The translations under genes and the position numbers were made by a program. The notes under the pieces were generated by a model. That model did not search any database, was not told where the DNA came from, and was given only the letters and a program-made list of their open reading frames with translations. A stretch of DNA of 64,000 nucleotides from Metaphire vulgaris (Eukaryota; Annelida; Clitellata; Crassiclitellata; Megascolecidae), in contig CM030835.1 in NCBI GenBank assembly GCA_018105865.1, positions 3,366,816 to 3,430,815 on the forward strand, written 5' to 3'. Numbering within the stretch: position 1 is the stretch's first letter; each line of letters begins with the position of its first letter. Shown here one piece after another: positions 36,098 to 47,668 of this stretch.

Positions 36098-38988
36098 CTA
36101 ACTAATCAAAAATTTTCAAATTACCGGTATACAAAATGCAAAAAAATTCAGTTCTTCTAAAAAATGAATGAAAATGCAGTTTTCCCAAGATATCTATTTA
36201 TACGTCAACTGTACTACGCTCATAAGATATTACTCATGTCTCGATGAAAATCGGCAATCGCATTTGGAAGCATTTAAAATAACGATAATGCTAACGACAT
36301 AAAACCACATTAGTGCTAAGATCAAAGCAGAAGCAGAGTTGAAAAAATACTTGCCTTCTGATTGATGATAACAAAAGATTTGTTAGTTCCTTCGCAGACT
36401 TTATTCTTGAAATCAATAACCTTCTTCACTCTCTGATCAGTAAAAGCACGCTCTGCGTCGACCAGCTTTTCTCGCTCCGCGGCACTCTTGTAGAAGAATC
36501 CAGAATTCACCTCACTGCAATCAGTTACAAAAAAAGTAATATAAAAGGAATTAGAATTTTAAAATAATTCATCCACACTCTATTTTCTTGCATGAAAAAG
36601 AAGTCAATCTGTTGCTCGAAAAAGAAAAGCAAGGCAACACATTTATAAAAACAGACAATATATTTGCGGTAAAACCTCCTTAGCTCGCCAACATTCGTCC
36701 GACGTCAAACCTATCCACTTATACAGCTATTAACCCCTTTAACGGAAACCCCGAATATATCCGCCCATTTTACATCGAGTTACAGTTAAATACACAGTAA
36801 AGGGGTTAAATCTTTTACTTGGACAACCATTACAAGCAGAGACATCGGATCACACAGTATTCACACAGGTGTGATGCAAGAAGTTTCAAATCTCTCACCT
36901 CTTTTCGTATTCCAGTGAAACATTGCAGGTAAGTATGTAAGCATTTTCAAGTCGCTTCGGCATGTCCGGATGACGTCCCCCATGATCAAGAACAATGCCT
37001 CTCACAAGTCTAGCAAAAAAGTAACAATACTGAGCTACGACTGAAACGTAAAATGAAAAGCAGGACGATATGCATGCATATATACTGGCCTATTTATATA
37101 GCACCACAAGCACAGACAAAGATGAGGGCGCTTTACAAATGGTGACGATAGAAATGGTTTGCCACTATGTACCTAATCTGAATAATTAGTATCAAGGTCA
37201 GAGTCCTTCCCAAGCACCACACAAAAGTCACGCTGATCTTCATTTTGCAAGTACTCTGTCACGTAGCATGCCTGTCTGACTGTGCAGCAATGCTACTGCA
37301 GCTCACTTTGTCACCGCCATCTAGTGAGTGAAGGCCATGCCAATCTTAAGACTCCTGCAACCTTCGGATCTCCAAGTCAACGCTGTTATCATTCTGCTAA
37401 CTTCCCATCCCAAATGTAATGTAATAATTAATTAATATACTTTACAGTAAATAAAATGATCTTAAGGTCCTGTATTGACATTCAGCTCACTTTAAAGTGA
37501 CGAGCACTGGGCCAGATGCAACTACAGATACTCAAGTCACCAGTTTTGGCCATAATTTTGGAAAATTATGCACAAAGGAGCTCATAAAAGAGTCAACTTA
37601 TAAATGAGAAAAATGAACGGCAGCACGAAAGTTAAGCATTTTTTTACTGAAACTAAAAGATGTCAAAATGTCACTGAAATTGCTCAAATATGAGGAAGAA
37701 TTTTCACCATCTATCAAAAGAACTACAAGAACACAGGACCAGAACTTCTGCCGTTTGTGTTAAAGAAACCAAATGAATCAGTTCCAGAAAATAACTAACA
37801 TGGTGTCTGTGTCCATTTTGTGCTGCATTTCCATTATTTCAACCATGTGGAGATCAATAGGTTCCTTTGGCTGCCTGATTGCCAAAACAGCATCCACGAC
37901 ATGCTAAGAAAAACACATAAACAAGAAAAAATCAGGAATAATAAAAATGCAAACACAACAATATCATCAGAATCCATTAAAGCACAAAATGCAACTTTGC
38001 AACATGAGATGGTCAACAAGTCTGTTATATAAATTTAAGCGTGTAACCTCAGTTAAGATATTGGCAAGATCTGCATGGACTTTTGTGCATAATGACGTCC
38101 GAGACACACACACAAGAGTTTCACGATCAATGTCTTTGACAACTTTGATCTCGTCAAGAACCTAGAGAACAGCAAAATAAGGTAAACAGTTGTACAACTC
38201 ATCACAATTGTTGCAATTTAAACTGCAGATAAAAAACGGGAAATGTATAAAAATCTGACACTAAAAGGCATATTAACCACCATACAATGATCATACAAAA
38301 CACCAAATAGAGGGAACATAGTAGGCAGATAATGCAATAACGGATTTTTCAATGCATTTCTCAGAAAGTGATGTGTGCCTGTCACGATTAAATAAAATAC
38401 CTCAACAGCACGTTTAGACGACCTCTTAAATGAGCAATACAAATACGAGTAGAAATTTCAAATACCAACAAAAAGATAAAACCTCATGCTCTACAACACA
38501 TATTTTTTTACCTCCAGAGCCTTGGTTTTTGCCAGATCGAAACCTTCTGTTATCACACGGGCATGAAGTCCCTGAAAATAAAAAATCCTTCTTTAATTAT
38601 CCAATTAAGTGATCTCTAAATTTCAATAAATTATAAAAATTTGCCATGTTCACAGTTTAACCAATAAGATTGAAATACAAAACTAATTTGCATCTACACT
38701 GTCATCATCATCACTTCTGTTACTATTCTTAGATTTACAGTTTATTGATGCCAGCAAGAAATTCTGGCATTCATTTTTTCCTTTGTCCATTCCTCATTCA
38801 TTCTCAACTGAACAGCGGATGCTAAATGTCTGGCATTCTGCACTGCATATCCTCCTACTGGCTCAAAACTTATTTTAAATAAAAAATCAGAGAAAAACCA
38901 AAGAAACTTTTTTGGACACAATTTGATTCAGATAACAGACATAAAAATCAAAGTTTTGTATGCAACTTGAAAAAGTCAAATTTAGTAT

Positions 38989-39065
<77 letters not shown>

Positions 39066-40525
39066 TTAACAATAATGTCAATTTTAAAATATACAGTAAA
39101 CAACTCTTCCAGTTTAACTTGAACAAATTCTGAACAGTCTTGAACCTTCAAATCCAAGATTTAGATGTTTCTATTTATTAATTTGATTTTCTTAAAGCAA
39201 ATTTTTTCCCTATAATAAAATTGACCAAAGTTCAGAATGCATATGCCATACAATAATTAACAACTCTAACAAAATATATACAAATGACGGTCATCCTTAC
39301 TTCAGATATGTATCTGTCTGCTTGTTTCAGAAGTTCTCCAATAATCAGAACATTGGAAGTCGTCCCATCACCAGTCACATCATCCTGAGCAGTCGCCACT
39401 TTGGCAATAAGAGAAGCAGTCGGATGCTGAATTTGCTAAAGGCATTCATAAAAATTTTATTACATTTATAAATTACTCCTAATCACAAAATTAGACTAAT
39501 TGGAATTAAATCTGATCAAAATACTAAAACAGGCTCCTAAAATAAGTTTAAAAGTGTTTCCGTGTAGTTAAAGTCTCAAATTTCAACTGCACTTGCAAAA
39601 AATAACAAGCGAACAACAAAGTTTCTAATTGAAAAACTGATGTCACAAAATAAGCGAGCACAAACAGTAAAAAAAGAGAAAATTTTATGAATTAGTACAT
39701 TGCTCTTAACACAGATTTCATTGTCAGATCCAAAAGTTTTAGCGCATGCATTCTGATCCAACACTGTAAAAAGTTCATGCCCTTTCTGCACTCTGTTGCA
39801 GGTCAGCTGCCTGTGAATATTACCCCTAAACATGACATCTTATGATCTTAGAGCTCGGTTTTGGCTGTATATCTTATCTGCTGAACCTCTACTCCGCTAG
39901 TGATCTTTTGTCTACATATGAAAAAACTTCAAATACCAAAAATTCACCACCTTAAGCTATGTTGCATTTGGATCAGATCATAGATCCTTAGACAGATCCT
40001 GGGCAAGCCTACTTATTTCTAGAAAATAAAAGGTCAAACAATTTAGAGGTCCATTCACACGCTGGATGTTGGATACATCCAACATTACTTAAAAATAAAA
40101 CAATACACATCATCTAATGTAAACAAAAAAAACTACAAACCATCTCATGCAAGAGAACATTTCCATCCTTTGTCAACTTAATATCGCCAGATCCCGAGAC
40201 AAGCCTTAAAATAATAACAATTTTCGGATAAAATTATCCAATATGCAACAAACCAAACTCCAAAAAGATTGAAATATATAAAAGTAAATTTTCATCCTGA
40301 TACTACAGGAATGCCGATTCACCATTTTATCGGGAAATCTTTACATGCACCTTTCACAATGTCAAACAAATATCACTTCATATAACCCAGTAACAAGACA
40401 TTTTGCCTTCAAGATATTGATGTATTAAGAAGTTTCTCTCCCAATATAGACAAGTCAACCTTACTGCTACAGTAACACTGAAGACTGCTACACAGCATGA
40501 ACAAGCTTAATATCAAGGATTATTA

Positions 40526-40562
<37 letters not shown>

Positions 40563-41221
40563 TCTCGTTAATTTCTAAAGCGCTTCCAAAAGATGCACCG
40601 AAGTAGCTCCTTATTCCTATGCGCTCAATCTCAAATGAAATTCATGCCGGGTCATTTAATCAAAAGGGCGAGTGGGCAGGACGCTATAGCTATGGAGGAA
40701 ATGATTTCATAACACAAGATAATGCCAGTATATATAATAAATATCTATAACAAAATTAATCGGTCCTTATTCACTGCATAGTACTTTATGGAGGGGGAGA
40801 TCAGCGGAGAAAAATTGAGACCAGCGGATCAGCTTAGCTCAGCGGATTATTATTACCCTAGTTACCCTACCTTCACAACGCCTAAAGATGGCGCTTACTA
40901 AATACACTCACTGATACAACGTCAGATTAGTCTAGTTTCAAAGAAATTGCTCATTAAAATGGCCGGAATTACAGCTTTTAAAACTGAACTTAAGAGGTTT
41001 AATAACGAATTATAGTTAAATGATTTGCAATTTATAAATACAAAAGACCCGGCACTAGCACGTGTCCGGGCAAGTCTTGCGTACATCTTCATCGTTCCTT
41101 TGGGGCCGAGATTGGAACGGAGGACGTCCTGTAGACCGATAGCCGCCGAGGTGTTGATGGCGAGCGCCTGGGCGGCGCGGGCGACCTCAGCCTTAGGATT
41201 CAACACTTTAACAGCGGACAT
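32822..41221 (-). CDS. CCT6: Chaperonin TCP-1 subunit zeta (CCT6)
   Basis: Fourteen minus-strand exons: 41085-41221, 40141-40204, 39301-39435, 38512-38571, 38048-38161, 37800-37903, 36899-37009, 36355-36514, 35608-35787, 35278-35425, 34730-34822, 34095-34238, 33569-33641, 32822-32894. All phases close to 531 aa, the exact length of human CCT6A. Landmarks: [16 protein letters not shown] start, [10 protein letters not shown], the ATPase GDGTT near residues 89-93, [29 protein letters not shown], and the GMSSLKG end. CCT6 is one of eight paralogous subunits of the cytosolic TRiC/CCT ring that folds actin, tubulin and WD-repeat proteins. The exon 8 donor is GC rather than GT (AAG/GCAAGT). Introns carry two TTAA MITEs, a GGGGC MITE and long microsatellites. 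Confidence 0.98.
33031..33152. mobile_element. Short MITE related to 11910-12351
   Basis: Left GGGGCTCATCCATATAGTAT, right inverted TAGGGTCCACCCATAGAGTA, with the shared internal TTTTCAACCCC..GTTGCACAC segment. It lies in the last CCT6 intron. Confidence 0.65.
34852..34941. mobile_element. TTAA-flanked palindromic MITE, copy 4
   Basis: 90 bp, subfamily A, with an internal direct repeat of GTTGAATACA that accounts for the extra length. It lies in CCT6 intron 10. Confidence 0.8.
36004..36094. repeat. (TC)n microsatellite
   Basis: About 45 uninterrupted TC units in CCT6 intron 8; on the sense strand it is a (GA)n purine tract. Confidence 0.98.
36730..36809. mobile_element. TTAA-flanked palindromic MITE, copy 5
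   Basis: 80 bp, subfamily A, ends CCCCTTTAACGG / CAGTAAAGGGG, in CCT6 intron 7. Confidence 0.8.
38992..39062. repeat. (TA)n microsatellite
   Basis: About 35 TA units in CCT6 intron 3. Confidence 0.97.
40527..40560. repeat. (AAGT)n microsatellite
   Basis: About eight AAGT units in CCT6 intron 1, next to a copy of the dispersed AAAGCGCTT motif. Confidence 0.9.
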
Positions 41222-42119
41222 TTTCCTTCGTCTCCTTCGTCTCTGACTCAACAGAATGCGCCGGAAAACAACGACTACATATCACGGACGCCGACCCTCT
41301 GCCTTGCTCTGCTTGCGCCATCTACATCCGACACCTACGTTGGGCAGATTATTTCCGAAAGTTCTGTTCAAAAACTAATCAAACCCCTAGGCCTAGTCAG
41401 AATGAATGAAATGTGCGTGCCTGTCTTGATGTCCATTGGCGCAACTACAGTTTCACAAGAGGTGCGGTGTTCGAAGCTCCTTTTATTCAGGCCGAAAATA
41501 GTCTTTTGATTCCTAATGAAACTTCAAGAATTATTCTAATCTAAATGGGTGGGATAACCCGCCATTGCTGTTAAATAGTCCGACAATGTGCTCTGCAGTT
41601 CAGGATTTGAATTTAACGTTGCTCTAAATTTTTGGAGGATATGGATCTGGCCCAGACCCCGCTATGATAGCTACTATTAGCGTAGCCACGAGGGGCACTG
41701 AGATGGAGCCTCTATTCGGGTCCAGATTGGCCGTGAGATTCGTTTGATGGCGGTAGGCTATACAGTGCCAGTAGGCCCTAAGTTGGCAATGCAATATGCT
41801 GTCATATAATGTAGTCCGAAAAGGCTATCAAGATTTTATTTAAATATTATAGGGTCTATCCTAATTTGTCGGCTCTGGTTCAGTTCCAGTACCGTTGGAA
41901 GAACTCACGACCCTCTTCCAATCTCCTTAGACGGCATTGGCTTAACATAATAATAAAGCACTTCTATAGCATCAGTTAGGCCTACAATGTCCAAGGATAG
42001 GCCTATCAATCAATGGTACTTCAAATCCATCCGCAAAAGACCAGGCCATTCCAGAGATCAGTCAGAGGGAAGAGTAAGACCGACTATGGAGGAAAAGCTA
42101 AAAGGCTTAGCTACGGGGC
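41222..42119. other. Region upstream of CCT6
   Basis: Probable CCT6 promoter. The mRNA leader just before the ATG is purine-rich on the minus strand (GAGACGAAGGAGACGAAGG). No other gene recognised. Confidence 0.4.
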
Positions 42120-42249
42120 CAGGGGCGTAGCGACGGGGGGTAGGCCTATATCGGTATATATACACCCCCAAATCAGTCTACCTTAAAGTTTTTTATGTGA
42201 TTTACATGTGGTTATATGCAGAGGCGTCATTTGGGGGAAATGAAAATAT

Positions 42250-42922
42250 TGTGACGAGCAGCGACCTAAATAGGACTCGTTTACTTACTTACTTGTCTAG
42301 GGGAAACTACTGTGGCACTAACTCGCACATTTTAACGGACAAAACTCTTCTTATTATAAAATATCACTTTAATCTTAATTAAATATTCAACTCTTCCGCC
42401 ATAGCGGCTATCAATAGGCAGTGCTATATAACTCTAATCAATGTTTTAAAACGTCCAGTGACAGCAACTATCTTAGCAACTAGTTACTAATGTAAATAAC
42501 AGCTGATAACAGCTTCCACACAAAATCAATGAAAATGAAACAAATGTGCCCTTTGCACGAAAACCAATTCGATATCCGAATTCACGAATATTTTGCGAAC
42601 TGAAATCTCGGTTCAGATTTAAACAATAGCAATTTAAACTAAAACAACGAAGAACAGGCACGAATCGCTGCGATCGAACGTCCGCCTTCTTCTTCGGCCC
42701 CCGTCGAACTCTTCTTCTTCGAAAAAGACGCACTTTCAAAACGTAACTGCCTTCAGCAACGGCTCTTGCGACCAATGACGCCCGTCGTCTCATCACGCCT
42801 TCTATAACGTGAATTCCTATTTGCTCACATAAACATAGAAGCAAACATAGTAAACTTCACATACAAACCTACCAACATTCCAATTATTTGCTATCTATGC
42901 TTCAATATAGCACTCCATCACA
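42250..42922 (-). repeat. 3' LTR of the gypsy element (673 bp)
   Basis: Begins TGTGACGAGCAGCGACC and ends ACTCCATCACA on the plus strand. It matches the other LTR apart from one substitution and a small indel in a CGAACT repeat. Confidence 0.95.
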
Positions 42923-43466
42923 CCCCTAGCACTCGAGCCTACGTGGTGGATCACCACGTCAACTCAGATGCAGTGGCAGTGACGACATCAAAAGGAAATT
43001 GCGAAGCAAACTTTGGCTTACACCAATTTCAACTTATCCAAAATGGAATTAATATTACAAAGGAATAAAACAAGAACCAACCACCGAGAACACTTGCAAA
43101 AATTATGCTATCTAAGTGGTTATATCACAAACTATCCTAACTTAGCTTAAGCTACAGTAACACTTACATTCTATTTTTACTTCCAACACTTACTTACAAC
43201 GCCTAAACTAGTTACTTATCCTACCTATTCTGATGGTCAACTTAACTCTATAGGACATCCATACATACTTAAGTATCAATAAAGTACAAGAGTAAATCAG
43301 TCTATGAGCAAAACTCATAATCATTCGATGCTGTATTAAGCATAACCTAAGAAACTCAGCAAAACTACTGCACTGTACTGAAAAATATATAGGCTTCCTA
43401 TCGGGTCTCAAGGGACTTACATATCTCACACATGAGAATGTCTTTGGCATTTCCTAATTATATGCT

Positions 43467-44243
43467 TCAAAGGGTCTTGATCCAACAATACTGGATCATT
43501 ATACCATAATCCTCTAAATTATAGACAACTGACTTTCCATCCGCTTCCACTGAGATGCTATGTTTAGTCATCCAATCAACTGACAATTGGGTATTTTCCC
43601 CATTGACAACTTTTGTGTTGTCAGGACTTAATCTATGTGATGAAACATATGCGGGTTGAGCATATTGTTTAAGAAAGATCTCATATGCGATAAGATCAGT
43701 TTGTCTAGGTTTATTGTTGAACATCTGTTCATGTTGCACAATTAGAGATTTCAATTCTTCGGCAAGACCTGACCCCAAATGTTTTACTTTGTCCAGTACC
43801 AGTTCTTCAAAAGAACACTGGATTTTCTGTGTTATTTCTACTGTATTGACAGTTTCAACAGAAGTTTTGGCATGCTCAGGGTTATCTCTGCTAAAATATG
43901 GCTTTAGAAGATTGACATGGCATAAACGAGTCTGATTTCTTTTATCAGGTGTGGCAATCACATAGTCAAGTTGGCCAACTTTTTTCACTATTTTATATGG
44001 CCCATGATAAGCTGCAGAAAGGGGTTTGCCATCTCTAGGCAGCCACACTAACACTAATTGACCTGGTTTAAAGTCGACCTCGACAGCTTTTCTGTCGTAG
44101 TAACCTTTTATTTTCTGTTGCTGCTGGGCATACAACTTATTTGCCATGTCGATAGAGAATCGAATTTTCTCTCTTAAGGTGATAACAAATTCAGAAACAT
44201 GAACCTTCTTAATTTGTTCGATAGTATCCGATTTTCGAACCAC
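43467..44243 (-). pseudogene. Integrase C-terminal region fused to a remnant of the reverse transcriptase leader
   Basis: YYDRKAVEVDFKPGQLVLVW and PYKIVKKVGQLDYVIAT, then HVNLLKPYF, are the integrase C-terminal (GPY/F-type) domain. Next come LIVQHEQMF and a segment ending HRLSPDNTKVV, which corresponds to the short linker that leads into reverse transcriptase in gypsy elements. Instead of reverse transcriptase an unrelated 45-residue tail follows to the stop. This looks like an internal deletion of the reverse transcriptase and RNase H block. About 540 bp of non-coding sequence then leads to the 3' LTR. Confidence 0.8.
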
Positions 44244-44310
44244 TGGTCCTTAAGTAGTGACAAGGGTGAATTAACTTGTCTCCCATATAACAAGTCAAAA
44301 CTTGAAAACC

Positions 44311-45693
44311 CTAACCCTTCAATTGGTACTTCCTGTAGGCAAAAAGTACCCATGGAATCAGTTCATCCCATTCAATGGTAGAGTCAGCCTTCACTGCTCT
44401 AATCATCTGCTTAAGGGTAAAATGAAATCTTTCAAGACAACTGTTTGACTGTGGATGGTAAGCAGATATTTTCACATGTTTAATGGCACACTGATCGAGA
44501 AAATGTTGCATGACGTCAGACATGAACTCTCGGCCTTGATCAGTCAGGATTTCTTTTGGAAATCCGCACCGAGCAAAAACATCTGTCAAAACTTTACAAA
44601 CAATTTCTGCCTTATGGGCGGGAATGGGGATGGCTTCGGGATAATGAGTGCACAAGTCCATTACTGTAAGCAACCACCTGTTGCCTGATTTACTGCACAC
44701 GGGTAGTGGCCCTACAATGTCTATTGCTACCCGATCAAACGCATTGTTCATGATGGGTAAACTTTGCAATTTGGCAATGCTATTATATTTGTTCTTATTT
44801 AGTTTCTGACATATGTCGCATGTGCGAACGTAATCTTTAATGTCTTTATTGATAGATGGCCAGTAAAAGTGTTTAATTATTCTTTGTTTGGTCTTTAGCA
44901 TGCCGAGGTGTCCGGATGCCGGAATATCATGTGACAATTCTAAAAGCCGCCTACGGATTTGCACTGGGGCAACAATCTGCAAAAAACCTAAATCCGCCTC
45001 CTGTGGACACTCAGATTCCACAAATCTCCTTACTAACAGGCCATCATACACACAGTATGAAATCTTATGACCTGAAGTACCAAACGGGACAACATCATTA
45101 AACAATTCCTTCAGACTCTCATCAGTCTGTTGCAACCTAATCAGGTCATCACGAGACAGCGACAACTCTTTTCCTATCAAGTCATCTGCAAAACCACTTG
45201 GACACTTCAACTTCAATAAACCACCAACAACATCATTAGGAAAAACCTGTGGAACTACTGGGCGATTCAACCTCATGGAACCCCCACCAACAACAACATC
45301 ATCAGAAAAACCATGTGGGTCCTGGACACCACTGGAGTCACACGACTCATCAAAAACAACCTCCTCATCAACAGTACTTGGAGCTACATCATCAGCATCA
45401 ACACACTGTGAATTTACAGTAGACCCCAATAAGTCTTCCTCAAACAGACTCTCTAAATTAAAATCAAAATTATAATAATCATCTGGATTATATGTGACCT
45501 CTGCTTTCTTATCTAATGAATCTTTCTCAAGATCAATTAATGATTTGATTTTAGCCCGAGTCACCACACACGAATCCATGAGTTCCTCCTCAACTCGACA
45601 ATCCACATCAGCTCCAATCAAAACATCAATCGAATGGGGGTAATTGATCGATGAGACCACACAACACTTCTCCACGATGAAAAACACAATCAA
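44311..45693 (-). CDS. Integrase of the gypsy element (460-codon frame, 3' end frameshifted)
   Basis: After a long acidic linker it shows the HHCC finger (HDIPASGHLGMLK...YVRTCDICQK), then the DDE core: AIDIVGPLP, LTDQGREFMS and a Glu downstream of AYHPQSNSCLERFH. It therefore has the family's catalytic Asp, Asp and Glu. The frame ends at FAYRKYQLKG; the family's continuation (a F.LLYGR-type segment) is visible in another frame just downstream, so there is a one-base break near 44311-44345. Integrase inserts element cDNA into the genome. Its place immediately after protease, before any reverse transcriptase, is the atypical feature. Confidence 0.9.
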   Translation of the reverse strand: MIVFFIVEKCCVVSSINYPHSIDVLIGADVDCRVEEELMDSCVVTRAKIKSLIDLEKDSLDKKAEVTYNPDDYYNFDFNLESLFEEDLLGSTVNSQCVDADDVAPSTVDEEVVFDESCDSSGVQDPHGFSDDVVVGGGSMRLNRPVVPQVFPNDVVGGLLKLKCPSGFADDLIGKELSLSRDDLIRLQQTDESLKELFNDVVPFGTSGHKISYCVYDGLLVRRFVESECPQEADLGFLQIVAPVQIRRRLLELSHDIPASGHLGMLKTKQRIIKHFYWPSINKDIKDYVRTCDICQKLNKNKYNSIAKLQSLPIMNNAFDRVAIDIVGPLPVCSKSGNRWLLTVMDLCTHYPEAIPIPAHKAEIVCKVLTDVFARCGFPKEILTDQGREFMSDVMQHFLDQCAIKHVKISAYHPQSNSCLERFHFTLKQMIRAVKADSTIEWDELIPWVLFAYRKYQLKG

Positions 45694-45886
45694 GGTTCAC
45701 CAACACCAAAGGAATTTGGATAACATCCCCAGTTATACCTTTAATCAAACGACATTCGCCTGTATCTTTGTATTCATCAGGATTTATTCGTTCTTTACTG
45801 ATTAGAGTCTGTGATGAACCTGTGTCAAAAAAGAAATAATTTGTCTTGTTTGTTTGTCTGCATTTACAATTGTAGCTTGGGAACAA
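45626..45886 (-). pseudogene. Aspartic protease region of the gypsy element
   Basis: Contains FFFDTGSSQTLIS, the retropepsin DTGS active-site loop, followed by a GVDVLIGAD-type stretch that continues in the next frame after about 45690. The frame change inside the domain marks it as broken. It lies between the zinc knuckle and integrase, as part of pol. Confidence 0.8.
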
Positions 45887-45899
45887 TAGGGTCTGAAAC

Positions 45900-47071
45900 T
45901 GGTTGGTACTGTGTCCAAACTATGTGTAACTTGTTGCACAAAGTTTACATTTGGACCAGCAAAATTTGAGCCTGGCTCAAAATTTGCCTTTTCATTTCTC
46001 TGTCGTTTTAAAGCAAAACATTGGTCTAAACCATGTCCATTCCTATGGCAGAATGCACATTTCTGGGTTGAGGGCAGCCCATTTTTACCACTCCTGAAAT
46101 TTGAGTTCCTCCCTGTGTATTGAATGTGGAAAATTTCTCAAATTGGCATTATTTTCATCTGGCAATGTCTTAGAAGTGACATTTTGATTTAATTGATATC
46201 TCCAATTAGTGCAACTGTTGGCATTTTCTCTACCAGTATTGTATCTATTTGTTTGGGTTGCATTGTGCTCATGTCTGTATGCATTTGGAGCAAACTTGTG
46301 TCTGTTGTATGTGTCACTGCTATTTGAATAATTTCTGTGAATAGCAACAAACTGATCAGCAAATCTAGCTAATTCAACAAGTGAATTGGCTTGTTTGTCC
46401 ATAAGCCAAGTTTTCAGCACATTATCATTCACCTTGTTCAAAAATTGTTCCATTTTAAACAATTCTTTGATTTTTCTGGGTCATCTTGAGCCTTATGACC
46501 AAGCAAAAATCTCTGAAAAGGCCAATTTAACCTAGTTGCAAAATGTGTATACGTTTCAGATTGGTCCTTGTTGAGCTGCCTGAACTTTAATCTATATGCT
46601 TCGGGAACCAATTGAAACATATTTAGGATGGCTTCTTTGATAAAGTCATAGTCTTGGACCTGCTCAGCAGTCAGTTCTACAAAGACTTTTAAGATCTTAC
46701 CACTTATCTGAGTTTGAAGCATAGCAGGCCATTTATTTTTTCTCAATCTGGAAGTTCAGCATTGTTCGTTCGAACAGAGTCAAGTAGGAGTCAATATCTG
46801 TACTCTCATTAAACCTAGGGAGTGCTTTCCTAGCATTTTCACTAGCTTTATCAGGACTACCTGCACTAGTCCTATCACTACTTACTGACTCACTTTGCAA
46901 GGTCAACTTATGCAACTCAATCTTCTCATTGGACTGAATTTGAGCTTGTTGAATTTGAGCTTGTTGAATTTGAGTTTGGGTCTGGGCATCAAGTTGAGCT
47001 TGCTGAAGCTGGGCATCAAGTTGAGCTTTTTTTTTGGGTCTGGGCATCAAGTTGAGCTTTTTGGGCATCAA
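45900..47071 (-). pseudogene. gag of the gypsy element (broken)
   Basis: Read on the minus strand in three overlapping frames: 46733-47071 (Gln-rich coiled region of QAQIQQ repeats, then DSYLTLFERTML), 46438-46746 (LVPEAYRLKFRQLNKDQSET, a SCAN-like stretch) and 46085-46462 (MEQFLNKV...WLMDKQANSL, the rest of the SCAN-like domain). A CCHC zinc knuckle, C-x2-C-x4-H-x4-C within KCAFCHRNGHGLDQC, lies near 46000-46050. The frame changes fall in A-runs near 46735-46745 and 46455-46475, so they may be real decay or homopolymer sequencing errors. Gag packages element RNA into cytoplasmic particles. Confidence 0.8.
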
Positions 47072-47668
47072 GTTCTAACTTTACGCATCTCTAACTGTAC
47101 CTCTAATTTCTTAAGGACAATGGCCTCAGATTCTATTGGATTGTGGTTGGAATTTTGAGAAGTCCTACTGCCAACACTCTCAATATCTGTCTGTCTGTCT
47201 TCACCCAATCCTGTCACACATAATTTAATCAGCTTTGCCTCAATTGGTCCTTGTTACCCCTCATTTCGACCCCCTTTTGAAAGCAAATTTTCCCTTAAGT
47301 CTTCTACATTCATAGATAAAATGTCTTCAACTGACCATGCATCAGGGAGTGCTGGGTTTTCCATACTTAAAGATATGCAGAATATACAAATTCAATGCAA
47401 AACAACTAATCAAAACACACAGCAATATTCAACACAAAAGCAGTAATAATCAATTTAAACTACTGATACTACTTACAATGAACGAGGAGACAAAACTCAA
47501 ACCCTATTTCACTCTTAAAATTCACTAGGCCTCCTCAATTAATTAAATAAAAGAGCCTAAAATTCTGCTTTTTCTTATTACACGGAGTGGAGCAGCGTCG
47601 CCCGCTTATCCTTGTGCGACGACAACTTACAACTAGATTCAAATCTACCGGACCTGAGCCTACCCACA

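Noticed and set aside
35951..36160. Leu-Ser repeat frame
   Set aside because: Translation of the (TC)n microsatellite in CCT6 intron 8.
38887..39157. Ile-Tyr repeat frames
   Set aside because: Translation of the (TA)n microsatellite in CCT6 intron 3.
40527..40560. Tandem AAGT units considered as a CRISPR-like or satellite array
   Set aside because: Simple 4-bp microsatellite without spacers; CRISPR arrays are not expected in an animal genome.
42473..42844. Frame repeated in both LTRs (also 47892-48267)
   Set aside because: Lies within the non-coding LTRs; the two copies differ by a frame-changing indel.
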